Origin: Bacteroidota bacterium
GTDB taxonomy: Bacteria > Bacteroidota > Ignavibacteria > Kryptoniales > JAKASW01
Assembly: GCA_021811615.1 (NCBI GenBank)
Contig: JAJZNW010000023.1
Span: 1 to 55,598, forward strand
Reading direction: 5' to 3'
Length of the DNA stretch: 55,598 nucleotides
Shown piece after piece: positions 8,748 through 17,697 of the stretch. Position 1 is the first letter of the stretch, and each line of letters starts with the position of its first letter. The position numbers and the translations under genes were made by a program. The notes below the pieces were generated by a model. That model did no database searches. It was not told the DNA's origin and saw nothing but the letters and a program-made list of their open reading frames with translations.

Positions 8748-9743
8748 ATGTCGGAATATTGGCAGAGACTGGAAGACCTGGATACGTTTTCTATCTCATG
8801 GCGTGAGTTAAAGGTTCCTCTTCACGCCGGCTTGTTCCTGATAACATTTTTCACCACCACACTTGCGGGAGTCGATTGGATCGGAAAGGATCCTCTCAAC
8901 CTCCTCAACTTCGCATACGGTCTGACTTACAGTGTATCGCTTCTTGCCATACTCGGATCTCATGAGTTCGGGCATTTTTTTTACTCCTTGAAACATAAAG
9001 TCCGCGCCACGCTTCCGTATTTCATCCCCTTCCCATTCATACCCGGCATGTTGAATTTCGGGACGCTCGGGGCGATCATCAGAACGAAGACGCCGGTCCC
9101 GTCCCGGAAAGCGATCTTCGATATCGGGGTTTCCGGCCCGATTGTAGGATTCATCGTCAGCGTTGCGGTACTCATATTCGGATTCACACATTTACCCTCA
9201 CGCGAATATATCCTTCAGATTCACCCGAACTACGACTTCACTACGAACTCTTCCGGCATACTCGACGGTCTCCCGTTAGCTTTTGGAAATACTATACTGT
9301 TCAAGCTCCTCGAGATCATCTTCACGAACTCACACACACAATTCGTTCCGCCGATGACCGAGATTTATCACTACCCGCTTCTCTGCACGGGATGGTTCGG
9401 ACTGTTCGTGACAGCGATGAACCTTCTTCCGATCGGACAGCTCGACGGCGGTCACATGATATACGCGATGTTCGGCAGCGCTCACAGGAAGGTCGCACGG
9501 ATCTTCTTTTACATCATCCTGGCGATAGGACTTCTCGGTCTGCTCCCGCTGGCGGGAGTGAACATCGACTTCGGATGGACCGGATGGCTGTTCTGGTGTG
9601 CAATCTTATTCTTCGTAGTGAAGCTCGATCACCCGCCAGTCATGGACGCTACGCCGCTCGGCAGGAAGAGAATGATAATCGGGTGGCTGACGATACTGAT
9701 ATTCGTAGTCTCTTTTTCACCTACACCTTTCACAATTTCATAA
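8748..9743 (+). CDS. Site-2 protease family protein (M50)
   Basis: 331 aa integral membrane metalloprotease. The zinc site HEFGH is near residue 71 inside a membrane helix, and the second signature NLLPIGQLDGGH is near residues 222-233, the order expected for M50 proteases. About six hydrophobic segments. There is no PDZ domain, so it resembles the EGY-like/archaeal-type subgroup more than RseP. The ATG directly follows the stop of the GT2 gene, with no gap. Substrate is unknown; a role in envelope signalling is inference. Confidence 0.9.
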   Translation: MSEYWQRLEDLDTFSISWRELKVPLHAGLFLITFFTTTLAGVDWIGKDPLNLLNFAYGLTYSVSLLAILGSHEFGHFFYSLKHKVRATLPYFIPFPFIPGMLNFGTLGAIIRTKTPVPSRKAIFDIGVSGPIVGFIVSVAVLIFGFTHLPSREYILQIHPNYDFTTNSSGILDGLPLAFGNTILFKLLEIIFTNSHTQFVPPMTEIYHYPLLCTGWFGLFVTAMNLLPIGQLDGGHMIYAMFGSAHRKVARIFFYIILAIGLLGLLPLAGVNIDFGWTGWLFWCAILFFVVKLDHPPVMDATPLGRKRMIIGWLTILIFVVSFSPTPFTIS

Positions 9744-9752
9744 GAGGCCCAA

Positions 9753-10571
9753 TTGAAAAGAGTCCTCCTTCTCATTTTGCTCAGCCTTTTTGTCAGTGCA
9801 TGCCAGAAAGCGAGCAACGCAGTGATTGACAATTCGAGGCTGATCAATCCACAGCTCACCTATTTTTCCGGCGACAGCGTCGACATCGCTTCGTACATCA
9901 ACAACGATTCATCACAACTTGTGCTGACGGACAGTTTCCGGGTTAACGTCGATTACCCTCAGGGGTTCAGTTACCTTATGGTGAATGTTCAGAACGATTC
10001 AAACAATACGATCGCTTCTAACCGTTACAAAACCATCGTGGACAGTACAATCAGTGGAACGATCACAGTTGCCCCGCCGAGCGTCTACGTCGGCGACCTG
10101 ACATATACTTTCACGCCTTACAACCAGATTGCCGAGCCGGGCAATTCTGTATCGGCAATATTAAGACTTTACAATTCGAAGAACCTTCCGCCCATGATAG
10201 ACAGCGTGTCGGTTCCTGACTCAATTCAGGTAAAAGACTCCACTGCAACACTCATTTATCTATATGCGACGGCCAGCGATCCGAACGGGCTAAACGATAT
10301 AAAGTATGTTTACTTCGACACGTACAAGCCAAACGGACAGGCTTCGACCGGTAATCCGTTCTACATGTACGATGACGGCGGTGCAAGCGGCAATCCTGCG
10401 GACGGCGACTCTGTCGCCAACGACGGCGTCTATACGCTGATCGTCCAACTTCCGGCCCTTGTCGCCCCAACACCCCCGGCTTTGGGAACCTACGTTTTCA
10501 CATTCTATGCTGAAGACAGAAGCGGCGCGATAAGCAAACCAGTTTCACATGATATCAAGGTATACAAATGA
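9753..10571 (+). CDS. Exported lipoprotein with choice-of-anchor-type beta domain
   Basis: 272 aa. The N-terminus MKRVLLLILLSLFVSACQK is a lipoprotein signal peptide with lipobox VSAC (C17). The mature protein has two beta-sandwich-like halves. The C-terminal half carries an acidic, probably Ca2+-binding stretch (MYDDGGASGNPADGDSVAND, near 208-230) of the kind seen in secreted FCB-group proteins. TTG start with AAGAGG at 9742-9747; the gene end overlaps the next start as ATGA. Probably an outer-membrane or surface lipoprotein working with the downstream propeller protein and PorV-like barrels. Exact function unknown. Confidence 0.72.
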   Translation: MKRVLLLILLSLFVSACQKASNAVIDNSRLINPQLTYFSGDSVDIASYINNDSSQLVLTDSFRVNVDYPQGFSYLMVNVQNDSNNTIASNRYKTIVDSTISGTITVAPPSVYVGDLTYTFTPYNQIAEPGNSVSAILRLYNSKNLPPMIDSVSVPDSIQVKDSTATLIYLYATASDPNGLNDIKYVYFDTYKPNGQASTGNPFYMYDDGGASGNPADGDSVANDGVYTLIVQLPALVAPTPPALGTYVFTFYAEDRSGAISKPVSHDIKVYK

Positions 10572-12106
10572 GAATCACGATTGCCATTTCAATATTGTTC
10601 CTGAGCGCCGCCGCCTTCGGGCAGACCGCCATCAGGACATATAAGCTGAACGGGACACCGACTCAGACTATGCCCTCTAGCAACTCAGTCAGCCAGATAC
10701 TGATAAAGAACGGTGTAGTCTACCTTGCGACAAACAAGGGGTTGAATGTTTCCACCAATGGCGGTGCGTCGTTTCAAACAAACTGGGGAACTAACGGCCC
10801 GACGGGAATCAGCACGAACGCTCTCGCCGTTGAAGGCGATACGATCGTCGTCGCAGCATCCACAAGCCTCAACCAGAACGGCAACTCACTTCCGGTTGGA
10901 CAAGGCTTATACGTTTCCACGGATAACGGAGCGACGTGGGTCCACGAGCCTCAGGATGTCGATTCAACCTACGACACTACCGTCGTCTTCGGCAAGAACA
11001 CGCTTCTCGCGCTGCCGATCACTACGGACGTCAACAACATCTCCTACGCGCTCGCTTTCTACGGAGGGTATCTTTATGCGGCGAACTTCGCCGGTGGCCT
11101 CAGGAGAAGCAACGATCTCGGCAGGACGTGGCACCGGGTCGTCATGCCGCCCGATTATCTGGACTATATCACACAGAACCCCGACAGTACTTACACCTTC
11201 CAGCTGTCGCCGATAGCCGGGCGGCTCACGCAGGAGACGAACTACAACCACGAGGCATTCTCCCTTTACTGCGACGGGGACAGCGCACTTTACGTCGGTA
11301 CCGCGGACGGCATCGACAAGACGACAGATAACGGTTACTCGTGGCACAAGTTCAATCATCAAAATGACCCGGGGATTTCCGGCGACTTCGTCGTCTGGTT
11401 GGCCGCACAGAATTACGGCCGCGTCCATAACATATGGGCTGCCACAGTGAATGCGAACGACCCGACCGAAGTCCCTGCTTTAAGCTACACGACGGACGAA
11501 GGCGCGTCCTGGCAAAACATATTACCGGGCCACTTTTTTCACAGCATAAGTTTCAACGGCCAGATAGTCTACGGTGCCTCGGATGACGGACTCTTCAGGA
11601 CACCCGATTACGGGAAATCGACCACAGTCATAACCAGCATTTACGACCAGGCCAACCAGCAGTCGATACTTTCGAAAGCTTTCTATGCCGTAGCCGCCAC
11701 GGGCGACTCAGTCTGGCTCGCGTCGGGCGACGGCAACGCAATCGGCGTCGATCCCGGAACCGGCTTCATCCAAAGTGAATGGGACGTATTGAGGACTTAC
11801 GTCCCGGTCGGCACTTCGAACACCACTTACTTCTATCCGAATCCTTTCTCTCCGAACCTGGATGTCGGGCGCGTACACTTCGATGTCAAGAACCCGAACA
11901 GCACGGTAACCATCAGGATATACGACTTCTCGATGCACGTCGTGAGGACTCTCCTGCAAAACGCGCGCCGGCCAACCGGTGAGACCGACGTCCCGTGGGA
12001 CGGCAAAGATGACACCGGCAATCTGGTGGACAACGGCGTTTACTTTTACAGTGTGGTTGTCAATAACGAGCCCCCGATCTGGGGAAAGATTTTGGTGGCA
12101 AGATGA
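10568..12106 (+). CDS. Secreted BNR/Asp-box propeller protein with FlgD-like C-terminal sorting domain
   Basis: 512 aa. Cleavable signal peptide (MRITIAISILFLSAAAFGQ). The body has Asp-box-like repeats STDNGATW, SNDLGRTWH, TTDNGYSWH, TTDEGASW and TPDYGKS, as in sialidase/Vps10-type propellers, but no sialidase catalytic set was recognised. The last ~90 residues (FYPNPFSPN, then IRIYDFSMHVVRTL, then PWDGKDDTGNLVDNGVYFYS) form a FlgD-like Ig domain of the type that serves as a type IX secretion signal in the FCB group. The ATGA overlaps on both sides and the PorV-like genes downstream support export to the cell surface. Confidence 0.8.
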   Translation: MRITIAISILFLSAAAFGQTAIRTYKLNGTPTQTMPSSNSVSQILIKNGVVYLATNKGLNVSTNGGASFQTNWGTNGPTGISTNALAVEGDTIVVAASTSLNQNGNSLPVGQGLYVSTDNGATWVHEPQDVDSTYDTTVVFGKNTLLALPITTDVNNISYALAFYGGYLYAANFAGGLRRSNDLGRTWHRVVMPPDYLDYITQNPDSTYTFQLSPIAGRLTQETNYNHEAFSLYCDGDSALYVGTADGIDKTTDNGYSWHKFNHQNDPGISGDFVVWLAAQNYGRVHNIWAATVNANDPTEVPALSYTTDEGASWQNILPGHFFHSISFNGQIVYGASDDGLFRTPDYGKSTTVITSIYDQANQQSILSKAFYAVAATGDSVWLASGDGNAIGVDPGTGFIQSEWDVLRTYVPVGTSNTTYFYPNPFSPNLDVGRVHFDVKNPNSTVTIRIYDFSMHVVRTLLQNARRPTGETDVPWDGKDDTGNLVDNGVYFYSVVVNNEPPIWGKILVAR

Positions 12107-13032
12107 AAACTATAATCATAAGTTTGCTCTTTTGTTCCGCTGCCTTTGCGCAAAGCTACCCCGGGAGTTTTTCCAGGATCGGGCTGAACGCGAAGGGGAT
12201 GGCCCTGGGCAATTCGATTTCGGCGATGCCGGAGGGCAACGTATACACTTACTACAACCCTGCCCTCGCCTCATTTCAAATGGGAGGAAGCATATCCGGA
12301 TCCGTGGCGCTCATGTCTCTCGGGAGACAGCTAAACGTAATAACGTACACTCAAGGTTTGAGGCCGGGTGCTGGAATGTCGTTGGGTCTTATCAATGCAA
12401 ACGTGACCAACATCGACGGCAGAGATGCGGACGGAGCTCCGACCGGCAATTTCTCGACAAGCGAGTACCTCGCTTATTTTAGTTTTTCCAACGAGTTCTT
12501 TCCCGGATTCTCGCTCGGAGTAAATCTCAAGATGTACTACAACAACCTTTACTCCGGGTTGACTTCGACGGCCCTGGGATTTGATATAGGCGGGCTCTAC
12601 AGGGTGACAAACGATCTATCGTTGGGTGCGGTCGTGACCGATCTCGGCGTAAAGTACCACTGGGATTCGTCAAAGCTGTACGGGACTGACGGCTCCAGCT
12701 TCACTTCACCCTTTCCACACATCTTTAAGCTCGGTGCTTCGTATGATCTGCCTTTCATCAATTCATGCATAACGGCGGAATACGACATCGCTCCCGGCCC
12801 TCTCAGCGGCATACACGCAGGGCTGGAAATCTCACCGATACCGCTTCTCGCGCTTCGAGCAGGTCTTTCGACGTCGAACGAGCTCAACTTGGGCACCGTC
12901 GTCACGCCGTCGTTCGGGTTCGGTGCAAAGATAGAACTCCTTGATTTTGCGCCCGAGATAAATTACGCTTATGTGTCTGAACCATTTAGTCCTTACGGGA
13001 TACAGACTATTTCACTAATGTTCGGATTTTGA
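12103..13032 (+). CDS. PorV/PorQ family outer-membrane protein (first copy)
   Basis: 309 aa. Signal peptide MKTIIISLLFCSAAFAQ, then the family N-terminal signature (RIGLNAKGMALGNSISA followed by YYNPALAS) and an amphipathic beta-strand pattern to the terminal phenylalanine (SLMFGF), as expected for a FadL-like outer-membrane barrel. PorV is the shuttle/attachment partner of type IX secretion cargo. ATG overlaps the propeller gene stop (ATGA), so it is very likely co-translated with its candidate cargo. Whether it acts in secretion or only as a structural barrel is not shown by the sequence. Confidence 0.8.
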   Translation: MKTIIISLLFCSAAFAQSYPGSFSRIGLNAKGMALGNSISAMPEGNVYTYYNPALASFQMGGSISGSVALMSLGRQLNVITYTQGLRPGAGMSLGLINANVTNIDGRDADGAPTGNFSTSEYLAYFSFSNEFFPGFSLGVNLKMYYNNLYSGLTSTALGFDIGGLYRVTNDLSLGAVVTDLGVKYHWDSSKLYGTDGSSFTSPFPHIFKLGASYDLPFINSCITAEYDIAPGPLSGIHAGLEISPIPLLALRAGLSTSNELNLGTVVTPSFGFGAKIELLDFAPEINYAYVSEPFSPYGIQTISLMFGF

Positions 13033-13037
13033 AAGAC

Positions 13038-13943
13038 ATGAAATCTATAGCTATGGCTTTTGCCACGACCCTCCTTATCACTTCGCAGGCATACTCCCAG
13101 GCGGGGAGCGCCGGGTTCCAGATATTGCGACTCGGTTATTCCGCACGCGACCTCGCTCTCTCGGCGTCGGGAGATGCTCTCTCAAATGAGCCCGTGGCTG
13201 TCTATCTCAACCCGGCAGGACTCGCCAGGAGTGAGAGCAAGGGTGGAATCGGACTTGACGTGATGCTGACACACAGGACCTACATAGCGGGGACGACGAT
13301 AGACATGTTCGGGACGCGGTTTCAGGCGGGGACGATGTCGTTCGGCACGAGCCTGCTTCTTTCAAGCGTTCCGGACATCGAGGTAAGGACGGTGCCCGGA
13401 GCCGCACAGGCGACATTCTCAGCCGAGGACTTCGCCTTCGCTGCGGGCATGGCACGGCGCTTCGGGAACGTAGATGTCGGCGTCTCGGGTATGTTCCTTT
13501 ATGAGAAGCTCTTCGTATACGAGTCGAGTGGATACGCTTTCAACGCAGGCGTCCAGTTTTCTCCGCTCGAGAATACTGAAGTCGGCATTTCAGCAGGCAA
13601 CCTCGGCTCTTCCTCTGCGATGATAGCGCAGAAAATAGATCTTCCGGCATATCTGCGGGCCGGCGGCAGCTACACCGCCAGCATGGACAATAATTTCTCA
13701 CTCACGGGTTTCCTCGGAGTCGTGACTTTCAAATCCGGAGGAATCACGCCAAGCATCGGTGCCGATTTGAATTTCCAGAACCTGCTCCAGCTCCGTGCCG
13801 GCTACGGTTCAGGCAACGACCTGACGGGCTTCTCCTACGGAGCGGGCATCCACTACGGGTTCCTGAAACTCGATTACTCGTACATACCGATGAAACTCGA
13901 CTTCGGAAACAGCCAGACATTCACACTCTCTTTCCTCCTATAA
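13038..13943 (+). CDS. PorV/PorQ family outer-membrane protein (second copy)
   Basis: 301 aa. Signal peptide MKSIAMAFATTLLITSQAYS, then the family signature LRLGYSARDLALSASGDAL and VYLNPAGLARSE, then repeated amphipathic strands ending FTLSFLL. A more typical family member than the preceding gene. ATG at 13038 is preferred because it gives a clean signal peptide; an in-frame TTG at 13029 overlapping the upstream stop is the alternative. The second of two tandem barrels directly after the candidate sorting-domain protein. Confidence 0.83.
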   Translation: MKSIAMAFATTLLITSQAYSQAGSAGFQILRLGYSARDLALSASGDALSNEPVAVYLNPAGLARSESKGGIGLDVMLTHRTYIAGTTIDMFGTRFQAGTMSFGTSLLLSSVPDIEVRTVPGAAQATFSAEDFAFAAGMARRFGNVDVGVSGMFLYEKLFVYESSGYAFNAGVQFSPLENTEVGISAGNLGSSSAMIAQKIDLPAYLRAGGSYTASMDNNFSLTGFLGVVTFKSGGITPSIGADLNFQNLLQLRAGYGSGNDLTGFSYGAGIHYGFLKLDYSYIPMKLDFGNSQTFTLSFLL

Positions 13944-13944
13944 G

Positions 13945-15066
13945 ATGCCGGCCGGACACTTCGAACTTGACGTATTAATAATCGTCAGCTCGGACCCAAG
14001 GTACGACACGAGGAGCACGAAATTCCTTAAGACTCTCACGGAAGCCGGTCACCGGGCAATGGTAGTGGGTGTCTGCAGCGACGGGAAAAAGGACGATACG
14101 ACGGCGATTGTCCGCGCACCCGTAAATGCGAAATCGGGCAAGCGTTTCTTCAAGGAATTCTACCAGGGCGTTGTTCCGCACGCGTTGAAAGCGACGGCGA
14201 AAGTGGTGATCGCCGGCGATCTCTTTTCCCTTCCACCGGCGATATTGAACAAAGTCCGCCACAACCGGAAATCATCTCAGGTCAGGCTTATCTACGACTC
14301 CAAGGAATTGTACGATGAGCTCCCGAGCCTCAAGAGAAAGAGGAGCAGTTTCATCTTCTGGGATCTTCTGGAAAGGAGTTCTATACGGTATGTCGATTCG
14401 GCTTTCACGGTAAACGATTCCATCGCAGAGATACTCGGCCGGAGATGGACGATCCCATTTACCGTCGTCAGGAACGTTCCCGAGAAGACCGATTCGCGGC
14501 CGGGGCCGAGGTCTTTCGAGAAAATCACACTCGCTTTCTCCGGAGGGCTGCAGCTAGGGCGCGGACTGCACAGCCTCATCCGGTTACTGACGCTCCTGCC
14601 TGACAAATACGAGCTGAAGATCATCGGCGACGGACTCCTTCGAGGCGAGCTCGAGGAATTGGCATCGTCACTGAATGTGACTCACAGGGTCCGTTTCACG
14701 GGAAGAGTGAAGAGTGAGAAGGTCGTGGAGGAGTTGTCGAAGGCACATATCGGTATATATCTGATGGAGAACTCGGGACTGTGCCACTATCTCGCCCTCC
14801 CGAACAAATTTTTTCAATTCATATCCGCCAGGTTACCGGTAATCGTGCCCACTTTTCCCGAGATGGAGAAGATAGTAAACAGGTATGGTATCGGCGCGGC
14901 AGTGGATCCATCGGATCTCAAGCGCACGGCAGAACTGGTTATGGAATTTACAGGCGATCCCGGCATGTACAGCAAGCTTCTCGACAACTGCGAAAGAGCC
15001 GCGCTTGAATTGAATTGGGATGTTGAAAAGAGAAGATTCCTCGACGCCGTGGAACGGTTAATTTAG
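13945..15066 (+). CDS. Glycosyltransferase, GT4-like
   Basis: 373 aa soluble GT-B fold enzyme. The N-terminal Rossmann half begins with LDVLIIVSSDPRYDTRSTKF. The C-terminal half has the usual LAFSGGLQLGRGLHSLI, LKIIGDGLLRGELEEL, VRFTGRV and a glutamate-containing ENSGLCHYLALPNKFFQF region in place of the classical EPFG motif. It starts one base after the PorV-like stop and ends by overlapping, tail to tail, the response-regulator gene by 9 bp. No membrane helices. Probably builds a surface glycan in the same pathway as the DUF2723 and GT2 proteins upstream; sugar unknown. Confidence 0.82.
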   Translation: MPAGHFELDVLIIVSSDPRYDTRSTKFLKTLTEAGHRAMVVGVCSDGKKDDTTAIVRAPVNAKSGKRFFKEFYQGVVPHALKATAKVVIAGDLFSLPPAILNKVRHNRKSSQVRLIYDSKELYDELPSLKRKRSSFIFWDLLERSSIRYVDSAFTVNDSIAEILGRRWTIPFTVVRNVPEKTDSRPGPRSFEKITLAFSGGLQLGRGLHSLIRLLTLLPDKYELKIIGDGLLRGELEELASSLNVTHRVRFTGRVKSEKVVEELSKAHIGIYLMENSGLCHYLALPNKFFQFISARLPVIVPTFPEMEKIVNRYGIGAAVDPSDLKRTAELVMEFTGDPGMYSKLLDNCERAALELNWDVEKRRFLDAVERLI

Positions 15067-16419
15067 AAGGCCGTACTTCTTCCGCTTTTCCCAGAGTGTC
15101 TTTCTCGTCACGCCGAGCTGTCTCGCCGTTTCTTCCAGATTGAAGTTGTTCCACTCGAGGACCTTCTTCAGGTATTCGCCTTCGACCTGGTCGAGTGAAA
15201 GTCCCTTAGCGAGATGCAACCCATCGTCCATTGTCGGGACCTGGGCGATATTAGAAAGGGATATTTCGTCGCCGTCGATATACTCGTTCTCCGCGAATAT
15301 CATCGCGCGCTCGACGACGTTGCGAAGCTCACGTACGTTGCCGGACCAACTATGCGACAACAGTTTGCGCTCCGCGGAGTTTGTGAAACCTTTGACATGC
15401 TTTTTGAATTTCGTGTTGAAGTCGTCGATGAATTTTCTACCGATAAGGATAACGTCCCTCCCCCGCTCCCTGAGAGGCGGAACCACAATAGAGACAACGT
15501 TAATCCTGTAGAAGAGGTCGCTTCTGAATTTTCCGGACGCAACGTCCGCTTCGAGGTCGGAATTGGTCGCTGAGATGACCCTGAGGTCGACCGGAATCTC
15601 TTCAAGCCCGCCGACTCTTCTGATCCGCCGGTTCTCGATGAACGAAAGGAACTTCGCCTGAAGAGCGAGGTCCATGCTCGTAATCTCATCCAGGAGAACC
15701 GTTCCACCGCTCGCGACCTCGAGCAATCCCTTCTTGGAATTCTTAGCGTCTGTAAAGGCGCCTTTCTCGTACCCGAACAATTCCGCCTCCAGGAGATTGG
15801 AAGGGAGGGAGGCACAATTGATTTCAAGATACCGTTTGTCCGAAATCGGGCTCGTATAGTGTATGACTCGTGCAACGAGATTTTTACCGACGCCACTTTC
15901 TCCGCGGAGAAGGATCACAGCTTCCGAGACGGTCGAGAGGCGTTTTATTAAATCTCGCATTGCATTTATAGGCTCGCTCTCGCCGATTAAATTGTCGAAC
16001 GAGTACCGCGATTTGAATCCCGATTTTATCTCGTCGACTTCCGATCGTAACCTTCCGACTTCAACGGCCCGCCCGACCGCGAGCTTCAGCTCATCGAAGT
16101 TTATCGGCTTGGTCAGATACTCAAACGCGCCGGCCTTCATCGCCCTGACCGCGGTATCGACCGCCGCCCTCGCGGTTACTAGTATGACCGGCATCGATCT
16201 GGAGAGTCCCCTCATCTTTTCGATCAGCTCGATCCCATCCATATCAGGCATCATTACATCGCTTATGACAACGTCCGGATACTCTGCCTTGATAGCCTCG
16301 ATGAGAGTTGTCGGCCTGGAAAAATATTTTACATTGAATTGCTCGTTCCGCAATCCGTATTTAACGAGCTTGATGATATTTTCATCATCGTCAAGGAAAT
16401 AAATCAGAGGTACAGCCAT
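15058..16419 (-). CDS. Sigma-54-dependent response regulator, NtrC family
   Basis: 453 aa. Receiver domain (about 1-120) with acidic pocket DDDE near 10-13, phosphoacceptor D54 in VISDVMMPD and K104 in TKP. AAA+ domain with Walker A GESGVGK (173-179), the sigma-54 contact loop as GAFTDA (220-225, the common variant of GAFTGA) and Walker B VLLDE (241-245). Fis-type helix-turn-helix at the C-terminus (LEETARQLGVTRKTLWEKRK). No sensor kinase is adjacent, so it is an orphan here. Its targets are unknown, and no clear -24/-12 sigma-54 promoter was found by eye nearby. Confidence 0.93.
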   Translation of the reverse strand: MAVPLIYFLDDDENIIKLVKYGLRNEQFNVKYFSRPTTLIEAIKAEYPDVVISDVMMPDMDGIELIEKMRGLSRSMPVILVTARAAVDTAVRAMKAGAFEYLTKPINFDELKLAVGRAVEVGRLRSEVDEIKSGFKSRYSFDNLIGESEPINAMRDLIKRLSTVSEAVILLRGESGVGKNLVARVIHYTSPISDKRYLEINCASLPSNLLEAELFGYEKGAFTDAKNSKKGLLEVASGGTVLLDEITSMDLALQAKFLSFIENRRIRRVGGLEEIPVDLRVISATNSDLEADVASGKFRSDLFYRINVVSIVVPPLRERGRDVILIGRKFIDDFNTKFKKHVKGFTNSAERKLLSHSWSGNVRELRNVVERAMIFAENEYIDGDEISLSNIAQVPTMDDGLHLAKGLSLDQVEGEYLKKVLEWNNFNLEETARQLGVTRKTLWEKRKKYGLLN

Positions 16420-16620
16420 CTTGACCTAAATATAAACTTCCACCCTGTTTCGCACAATAGTTCAGGTCACAGCAGCTGGAAAAAAACGCACCGTTCCCGG
16501 TGGAGATAAAGCTACACCTTTAATGGCACATTTGGGAATCGTATTCAGATTGAGTCGAGAGGACGATGAGGATGGAGTCACGCATCGGTCACTCCGCTAT
16601 CGAGGCAGACAGAGAATACA

Positions 16621-17697
16621 CTACGACTTTCCAAGACAGGATTTCACCGACTCGACAAAGTAGCGGCTCTCTTCCCCGGAGCCGACGTTAACTCTGAGAT
16701 AATGGTCGAGCATCGGATACGAAGTCACGTCCCGGATGAGGACGCTCTTCTTTTCAAGAAGCTGTTCAAAGAGCAACGTGGCAGGCATGGCCGTGGAAAA
16801 GAGAAAGAAGTTCGCGTCCGAGTCGACGACGTCGACACCGGGTATCTTCCTCAGTGCATCGGCCATGATAACCTTCTGGCGTTTAAGAAAATCCACCCGT
16901 TCCGCGAACAGGCGCCTATCCTCGAGGAGTTTTAGCGCCGTGAACTCGGACAATGGATTGACCGTGAAGGGAATCTTGACCTTGAGCACTTCGTACGCAG
17001 TATCGGGATGCGCGACAAGATATCCGACGCGGAGACCCGCGAGGCTGTAGGCTTTGGAGAAAGTTCTCAGGACTATGAGGTTCTTCGCGGTTCTTGTCAG
17101 GGCTATCACGCTTTCCTTCGGGGAAAATTCGATGTAAGCTTCGTCGACGAGAACCATCGCCTTTGTCGACTTCAGGAGTTCCGCGATGAATCCGTCGGAG
17201 ACCGATTGCCCCGTGGGGTTGTTCGGCGATCCGAGTATAATCAGACCCGACGACATGGCCCGTGCGGTCCGGAGAATGTCCTCTTCGTCGAATTTCAACG
17301 AAGGTCCGGCGAAGAGCTTGCGGACGTCCGCGCCAAGAACACGCGCCACCTTCTCGAACAGGTAAAAGGTCGGCTGGGGTATAAGCACCTGGGTTCCCTG
17401 TTCGACAATCGCCATCTCGACTGTGTAGATCAACTCGTTGGATCCATTCGAGGCGATGAACGAATCGACCGGGAGGTCATACATCTGAGCAAATCGTTCC
17501 GGGAGAGTTTTCGAAAATACATCGGGGTACCTGTTCCAATGTATGCGGACGAACTCTTCTATTATTTCCCTCTTGAGATCATCTGGAATGTCGAATGGGC
17601 TTTCATTCTGATTGAGCTTAATCTTTGCCGGATGGCCTGAAACGCTGTAGGCTGAGATATCTAATACTGATTTCCTGAAATTACTTTTTACGTCCAC
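16621..17697 (-). CDS. hisC: Histidinol-phosphate aminotransferase
   Basis: 358 aa class I/II PLP aminotransferase of normal HisC length, converting imidazole-acetol phosphate to histidinol phosphate. Visible: LGSPNNPTGQ, VDEAYIEF and the PLP lysine in TFSKAYSLAGLRVGYL at about residue 215, with the HisC-like N-terminus (LNQNESPFDIP). It overlaps the end of hisD by 17 bp, so the two are co-translated. The rest of the histidine pathway is not in this window. Confidence 0.93.
   Translation of the reverse strand: MDVKSNFRKSVLDISAYSVSGHPAKIKLNQNESPFDIPDDLKREIIEEFVRIHWNRYPDVFSKTLPERFAQMYDLPVDSFIASNGSNELIYTVEMAIVEQGTQVLIPQPTFYLFEKVARVLGADVRKLFAGPSLKFDEEDILRTARAMSSGLIILGSPNNPTGQSVSDGFIAELLKSTKAMVLVDEAYIEFSPKESVIALTRTAKNLIVLRTFSKAYSLAGLRVGYLVAHPDTAYEVLKVKIPFTVNPLSEFTALKLLEDRRLFAERVDFLKRQKVIMADALRKIPGVDVVDSDANFFLFSTAMPATLLFEQLLEKKSVLIRDVTSYPMLDHYLRVNVGSGEESRYFVESVKSCLGKS

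Noticed and set aside
15058..16419. GAFTDA instead of GAFTGA as a sign that the regulator is sigma-54-independent
   Set aside because: GAFTDA is a common functional variant in this family; other AAA+ motifs are intact.
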